In this document: positions 5,994 through 8,580 of the stretch, in pieces
How the letters are laid out: every line of letters begins with the position of its first letter
How positions within the stretch are numbered: position 1 is the stretch's first letter
Source of the DNA: Candidatus Cloacimonadota bacterium
Lineage (GTDB): Bacteria > Cloacimonadota > Cloacimonadia > JGIOTU-2
Assembly (NCBI GenBank): GCA_030628975.1
Contig: DAOVPZ010000037.1
Span: 1 to 8,580, forward strand
Reading direction: 5' to 3'
Length of the DNA: 8,580 bases
Translations under genes and position numbers: made by a program
The notes under the pieces: model-generated
What the model saw: only the letters and a program-made list of their open reading frames with translations
Told to the model about the DNA's origin: nothing
Databases searched by the model: none

Positions 5994-7307
5994 TTGATAA
6001 AATCAGATTTGGAAAAATTGAGCGATTGCAAAAGGAAATTGAATATTACAGTTCCCAAAGATGAAGTCAGTATAGACTATCAAACGATCATTAGAAAGTA
6101 TCGCAATCATCTCACTTTACCGGGTTTTCGAAAAGGTAAAGCACCAATTAAAATGATTGAGAATATCTACGAAGAACAGATCAAAGCAGGTTATATTGAG
6201 GAATTTATTCCAAAATATTATAAGCAAGCATTATTGGAGTTAGAAAAGGAGAAAGTTATTCCTATAAATCAAGGCTTGTTTGAGGATTTTAATTGGAAAC
6301 CTGGTGAGGATTTAAAAGTGGCTTTCAAATTTGAAGTTAAACCTAAAATTGAATTGAAAAAGTATAGAGATTTTGAGATTAACTTCACGCCAGAAAAAGT
6401 AACTAAAAAGATAATAGAAACTGAATTGAATAGATTACAGGAAAGTTATGCAAAAATTATTGATAAAGATTCCCCGATAGAAGTTAATGATTTGATTTAT
6501 TATCAAGTTGAAAAATATGATGATGAAGAAGTTTCAAAGCCAGAAGAGAGATTTTATAAAATTGGAACAAAAAGTCTTGGAGAAAAATTTGATAAAGATC
6601 TTACAGGAGCCCCAAAAGGAGATGTTATAAAAACTATCATTGAACTTCCTCCATCTTCATCCTTCGTCCCTCCCCGATTAAATCGGGGATCATCGGGACT
6701 ACGGAGAACGGGAAAACCTGAAGAAAAACCAACTGAAATACATGTAGTTCTTAAAGTAAATTCTATAAAGAAGATAGACCTACCCATATTAGATGATGAA
6801 TTTGCCAAGGATGTTGGAGACTATAAAACTTTAAAAGATTTAAAGGCTGAAATAAAAAAAGGATTTGAAGAACAGGTTAAAATTAAAAATGAAAAGGATA
6901 AAAGTTCATTGATTTTGCAAAAAATAATTCAAGAAAATCCATTCGAGTTACCAGAATCAATAGTTGAGGATTATATTTCAAGAATGATAAATCAATCTAA
7001 GAAGAATGAAAATATTTCTCAAGAAGATATTCAAAAATTAAAAGAGATTTATAAAAAATATGCAGAGAACGAATTTCGTGTTTATTATATTCTTGAAAAG
7101 TTGCGAGAGCTTGAAAAGATTGAAATAAATGATGATGAAATTGACAATGAAATTACAAAATCTGCCAAATTAATGAATATAGAAGTTGAGAAATATAAAG
7201 AATTATATCAAAAGCAAATCGATAGAGAAGCTATTAAAATAGATTTTATGAATAGAAAGATATTGAAAGATATTGAAAGCACAATAAAATTTGTAGAAAA
7301 GAAATGA
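5994..7307 (+). CDS. tig: Trigger factor, ribosome-associated chaperone (contains an in-frame repeat insert)
   Basis: A 437-residue trigger factor, the chaperone that docks at the ribosomal exit tunnel and shields emerging chains. The N-terminal ribosome-binding domain (about 1-115) has the signature loop GFRKGKAP (44-51) that contacts L23. A central FKBP-type domain follows (about 150-258), then the helical C-terminal cradle (about 262-437, starting LPILDDEFAKDVGDYKTL). The FKBP domain is degenerate: the usual IPGFE is LGEKF (195-199), and the FPE.Y...LAGK segment is missing, replaced by residues about 219-241, rich in Pro, Ser, Arg and Gly. That stretch is encoded by a GC-rich nested palindrome (6660-6705), so it looks like a mobile-repeat insert in a surface loop; prolyl isomerase activity is doubtful. 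The TTG start is fixed by AAGGAG 5 bases upstream and gives the normal N-terminus. clpP begins 9 bases after the stop. Confidence 0.95.
   Translation: MIKSDLEKLSDCKRKLNITVPKDEVSIDYQTIIRKYRNHLTLPGFRKGKAPIKMIENIYEEQIKAGYIEEFIPKYYKQALLELEKEKVIPINQGLFEDFNWKPGEDLKVAFKFEVKPKIELKKYRDFEINFTPEKVTKKIIETELNRLQESYAKIIDKDSPIEVNDLIYYQVEKYDDEEVSKPEERFYKIGTKSLGEKFDKDLTGAPKGDVIKTIIELPPSSSFVPPRLNRGSSGLRRTGKPEEKPTEIHVVLKVNSIKKIDLPILDDEFAKDVGDYKTLKDLKAEIKKGFEEQVKIKNEKDKSSLILQKIIQENPFELPESIVEDYISRMINQSKKNENISQEDIQKLKEIYKKYAENEFRVYYILEKLRELEKIEINDDEIDNEITKSAKLMNIEVEKYKELYQKQIDREAIKIDFMNRKILKDIESTIKFVEKK
6660..6705 (-). repeat. Nested palindromic repeat inside the tig coding region
   Basis: The inner perfect inverted repeat TCCCCGATTAAATCGGGGA (6671-6689) has 9-base arms around one A. 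It is enclosed by an outer imperfect one: TCCTTCGTCCC (6660-6670) against GGGACTACGGA (6695-6705), pairing at 9 of 11 positions, with TCATC between inner and outer arms on the right. Of the 46 bases 26 are G or C, in an otherwise very AT-rich gene. On the minus strand its core is identical to CCCGATTTAATCGGG of the copy at 3068-3086. It encodes tig residues 223-238 using CGG, CGA and TCG codons, which look scarce in the rest of the gene. The left edge may extend to about 6645, where a tract of 31 bases (to 6675) has only three purines. Confidence 0.75.
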
Positions 7308-7316
7308 TGAGGTAAA

Positions 7317-7901
7317 ATGAGATTAATACCTATGGTTATCGAGCAAACTGGAAGAGGTGAAAGAGCTTATGATATTTACTCCAGATTATTAAAAGATAGA
7401 ATTATATTTGTTGGTTCAGTATTAGATGATAATGTTGCGAATACCATAATTGCCCAACTTCTTCATTTAGAAGCAGATAATCCCAAAAATGATATTTTTA
7501 TGTATATTAACTGTCCTGGAGGAGTTATTACTTCTGGTTTAGCAATATATGATACAATGCAGTATATTAAACCTGATATATGTACTATTTGTATTGGTCA
7601 GGCAGCAAGTATGGGAGCTTTGCTCCTTTCTGCTGGAACAAAAGGGAAGAGATCTGCACTTCCAAATTCAATGATTATGATTCATCAACCCATGGGTGGT
7701 GTTCAAGGACAAGCTATTGATATTGAAATTCATGCAAAAGAGATTATTAAAAGTAAAGATAGAATCAATAAAATTCTACATATACATACAGGACAACCCA
7801 TTGAAAAGATTGAAAGTGATTCAGATAGAAATTTCTTTATGAGTGCGGATGAAGCAAAAAAATATGGAATTATTGACGAAGTAATTAATAAAAGGAAATA
7901 A
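7317..7901 (+). CDS. clpP: ClpP, ATP-dependent Clp protease proteolytic subunit
   Basis: A 194-residue ClpP, the serine peptidase that forms a double heptameric barrel and degrades proteins fed by ClpX or ClpA/ClpC. The N-terminus RLIPMVIEQTGRGERAYDIY has the conserved axial-loop sequence without a propeptide extension. The oxyanion region is CPGG (66-69), the nucleophile S98 in GQAASMGA, the base H123 in MIHQP, and DIEIHAKEI (135-143) starts the handle helix. The third triad position, D172 in Bacillus subtilis ClpP (DTDRDNF), is N172 here (DSDRNFF, codon AAT at 7830-7832). A Ser-His-Asn triad is known from Listeria ClpP1, which works best with a partner ClpP, so activity may be reduced or paralogue-dependent. 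The start ATG follows tig by 9 bases with GAGG at 7309-7312, in one operon with tig and clpX. Family certain. Confidence 0.97.
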   Translation: MRLIPMVIEQTGRGERAYDIYSRLLKDRIIFVGSVLDDNVANTIIAQLLHLEADNPKNDIFMYINCPGGVITSGLAIYDTMQYIKPDICTICIGQAASMGALLLSAGTKGKRSALPNSMIMIHQPMGGVQGQAIDIEIHAKEIIKSKDRINKILHIHTGQPIEKIESDSDRNFFMSADEAKKYGIIDEVINKRK

Positions 7902-7916
7902 ATCCCCAAAAGGGAT
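7902..7916 (+). other. Small stem-loop between clpP and clpX
   Basis: ATCCC (7902-7906) and GGGAT (7912-7916) can pair around CAAAA immediately after the clpP stop codon. There is no T run behind it and the clpX ribosome binding site starts 11 bases later, so it is not a terminator. It might stabilise the clpP mRNA 3' end or tune clpX translation; five pairs make it weak. Confidence 0.3.
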
Positions 7917-7938
7917 AAATTCTTCGAAGGAGGCTAAA

Positions 7939-8580
7939 ATGGAAAATTTTAAATGTTCCTTTTGTGGCAAAACAAGAAGTGAGGTAAAAAAGCTTATCCG
8001 TGGTATTAATGGTAACATCTGTGATAATTGTATTTCCATTTGTTATACAATTCTTGAGAAGGATAAGGAAAAGAAGGCTGATGAAAATTTCATTCTTCCA
8101 ACACCAAAAGAAATAAAAGGTTATTTGGATCAGTATGTTATTGGTCAAGAACAAGCTAAAATAACTATTTCTGTAGCTGTTTATAATCATTATAAGCGTA
8201 TTTTTAAACAGAAATTAGTCAAGGATGTTGAACTTGAAAAAAGCAATATTATTATGATTGGTCCGACTGGAACTGGAAAAACTCTCTTAGCTCAGACATT
8301 AGCTAAATTTTTAAAAGTTCCTTTTGCAATTGCAGATGCAACTACTCTTACAGAAGCTGGATATGTTGGAGAAGATGTTGAAAATATTCTTGTAAGATTA
8401 CTTCAAATTTCGGATTATAACATTGAAAAAACTGAAAGGGGAATAGTTTATATTGATGAAATTGATAAGATTGCACGAAAATCTGAAGCTCCTTCAATTA
8501 CAAGAGATGTTTCAGGAGAAGGTGTACAACAGGCATTACTAAAAATTTTAGAAGGCGCTATAGTAAATGTTCCACCAAAA
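7939..8580 (+). CDS. clpX: ClpX, ATP-dependent Clp protease ATP-binding subunit (5' part, cut by the window edge)
   Basis: The first 214 codons of ClpX, the AAA+ hexamer that unfolds substrates and threads them into ClpP; about half of the roughly 410-420-residue protein lies outside. The N-terminal zinc-binding domain has C6/C9 (CSFC) and C28/C31 (CDNC), which dimerises and binds adaptors and substrates. The linker to about residue 50 is short. The AAA+ domain shows YVIGQEQAK (66-74), Walker A GPTGTGKT (108-115), pore loop GYVG (141-144), Walker B IVYIDEID (169-176), and the ClpX-specific SITRDVSGEGVQQALLKILEG (186-206). The reading frame is open to the last base and stops just before the expected GGRKH pore loop. 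A strong AAGGAGG (7927-7933) lies 5 bases before the ATG. It follows clpP by 37 bases, in the conserved tig-clpP-clpX order. Confidence 0.97.
   Translation, partial: MENFKCSFCGKTRSEVKKLIRGINGNICDNCISICYTILEKDKEKKADENFILPTPKEIKGYLDQYVIGQEQAKITISVAVYNHYKRIFKQKLVKDVELEKSNIIMIGPTGTGKTLLAQTLAKFLKVPFAIADATTLTEAGYVGEDVENILVRLLQISDYNIEKTERGIVYIDEIDKIARKSEAPSITRDVSGEGVQQALLKILEGAIVNVPPK

Noticed and set aside
6471..6478. TCCCCGAT in tig as a third half-site of the repeat.
   Set aside because: It encodes part of the conserved DSPIEVND segment of trigger factor and has no matching second arm; coincidence is sufficient.
1..8580. A hidden mobile element, CRISPR array, toxin-antitoxin pair or defence system.
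   Set aside because: Every stretch is accounted for by housekeeping genes and short spacers; no direct-repeat array, transposase, integrase or unknown gene was found.

Overview
The window is a run of bacterial housekeeping genes with strongly AT-rich, A-rich coding strands and short spacers. It points to an AT-rich bacterium. A secreted HtrA protease with a predicted signal peptide and a short sigma-70 protein lacking region 1.1 fit a diderm lineage near the Bacteroidota/FCB-type candidate phyla, but that placement is low-confidence inference from gene style only.

Layout, left to right. At the left edge, on the minus strand, is the 5' end of rimO (ribosomal protein S12 methylthiotransferase), cut by the window. 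Divergent from it run rpmB (L28, four-cysteine zinc form) and htrA (two-PDZ Do-like serine protease). Next come a sigma-70 family factor, valS, a tRNA-Leu(UAG) with its own promoter, and then tig, clpP and clpX, the last cut by the right edge. All genes except rimO are on the plus strand. No stretch above 300 bases lacks a gene; the longest spacers (about 110 to 165 bases) hold candidate promoters and one palindromic repeat.

How the genes fit together: rimO, rpmB, valS, tRNA-Leu and tig belong to making and folding new proteins; htrA and clpP/clpX belong to protein quality control outside and inside the cytoplasm. The tig-clpP-clpX order is a classic conserved cluster: tig and clpP are 9 bases apart, clpP and clpX 37. 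The tRNA ends only 28 bases before the TTG start of tig, so tRNA and chaperone mRNA probably share a transcript.

I see no undescribed multi-gene system, phage, IS element or CRISPR here. What deserves a second look is at residue or repeat level: (1) a GC-rich nested palindrome read in frame inside tig, whose 15-base core recurs in the spacer before valS; (2) a ClpP whose catalytic aspartate position is asparagine (Ser98-His123-Asn172); (3) a valyl-tRNA synthetase with RMEKS in place of KMSKS; (4) a sigma factor with changed promoter-melting and -10 reading residues.
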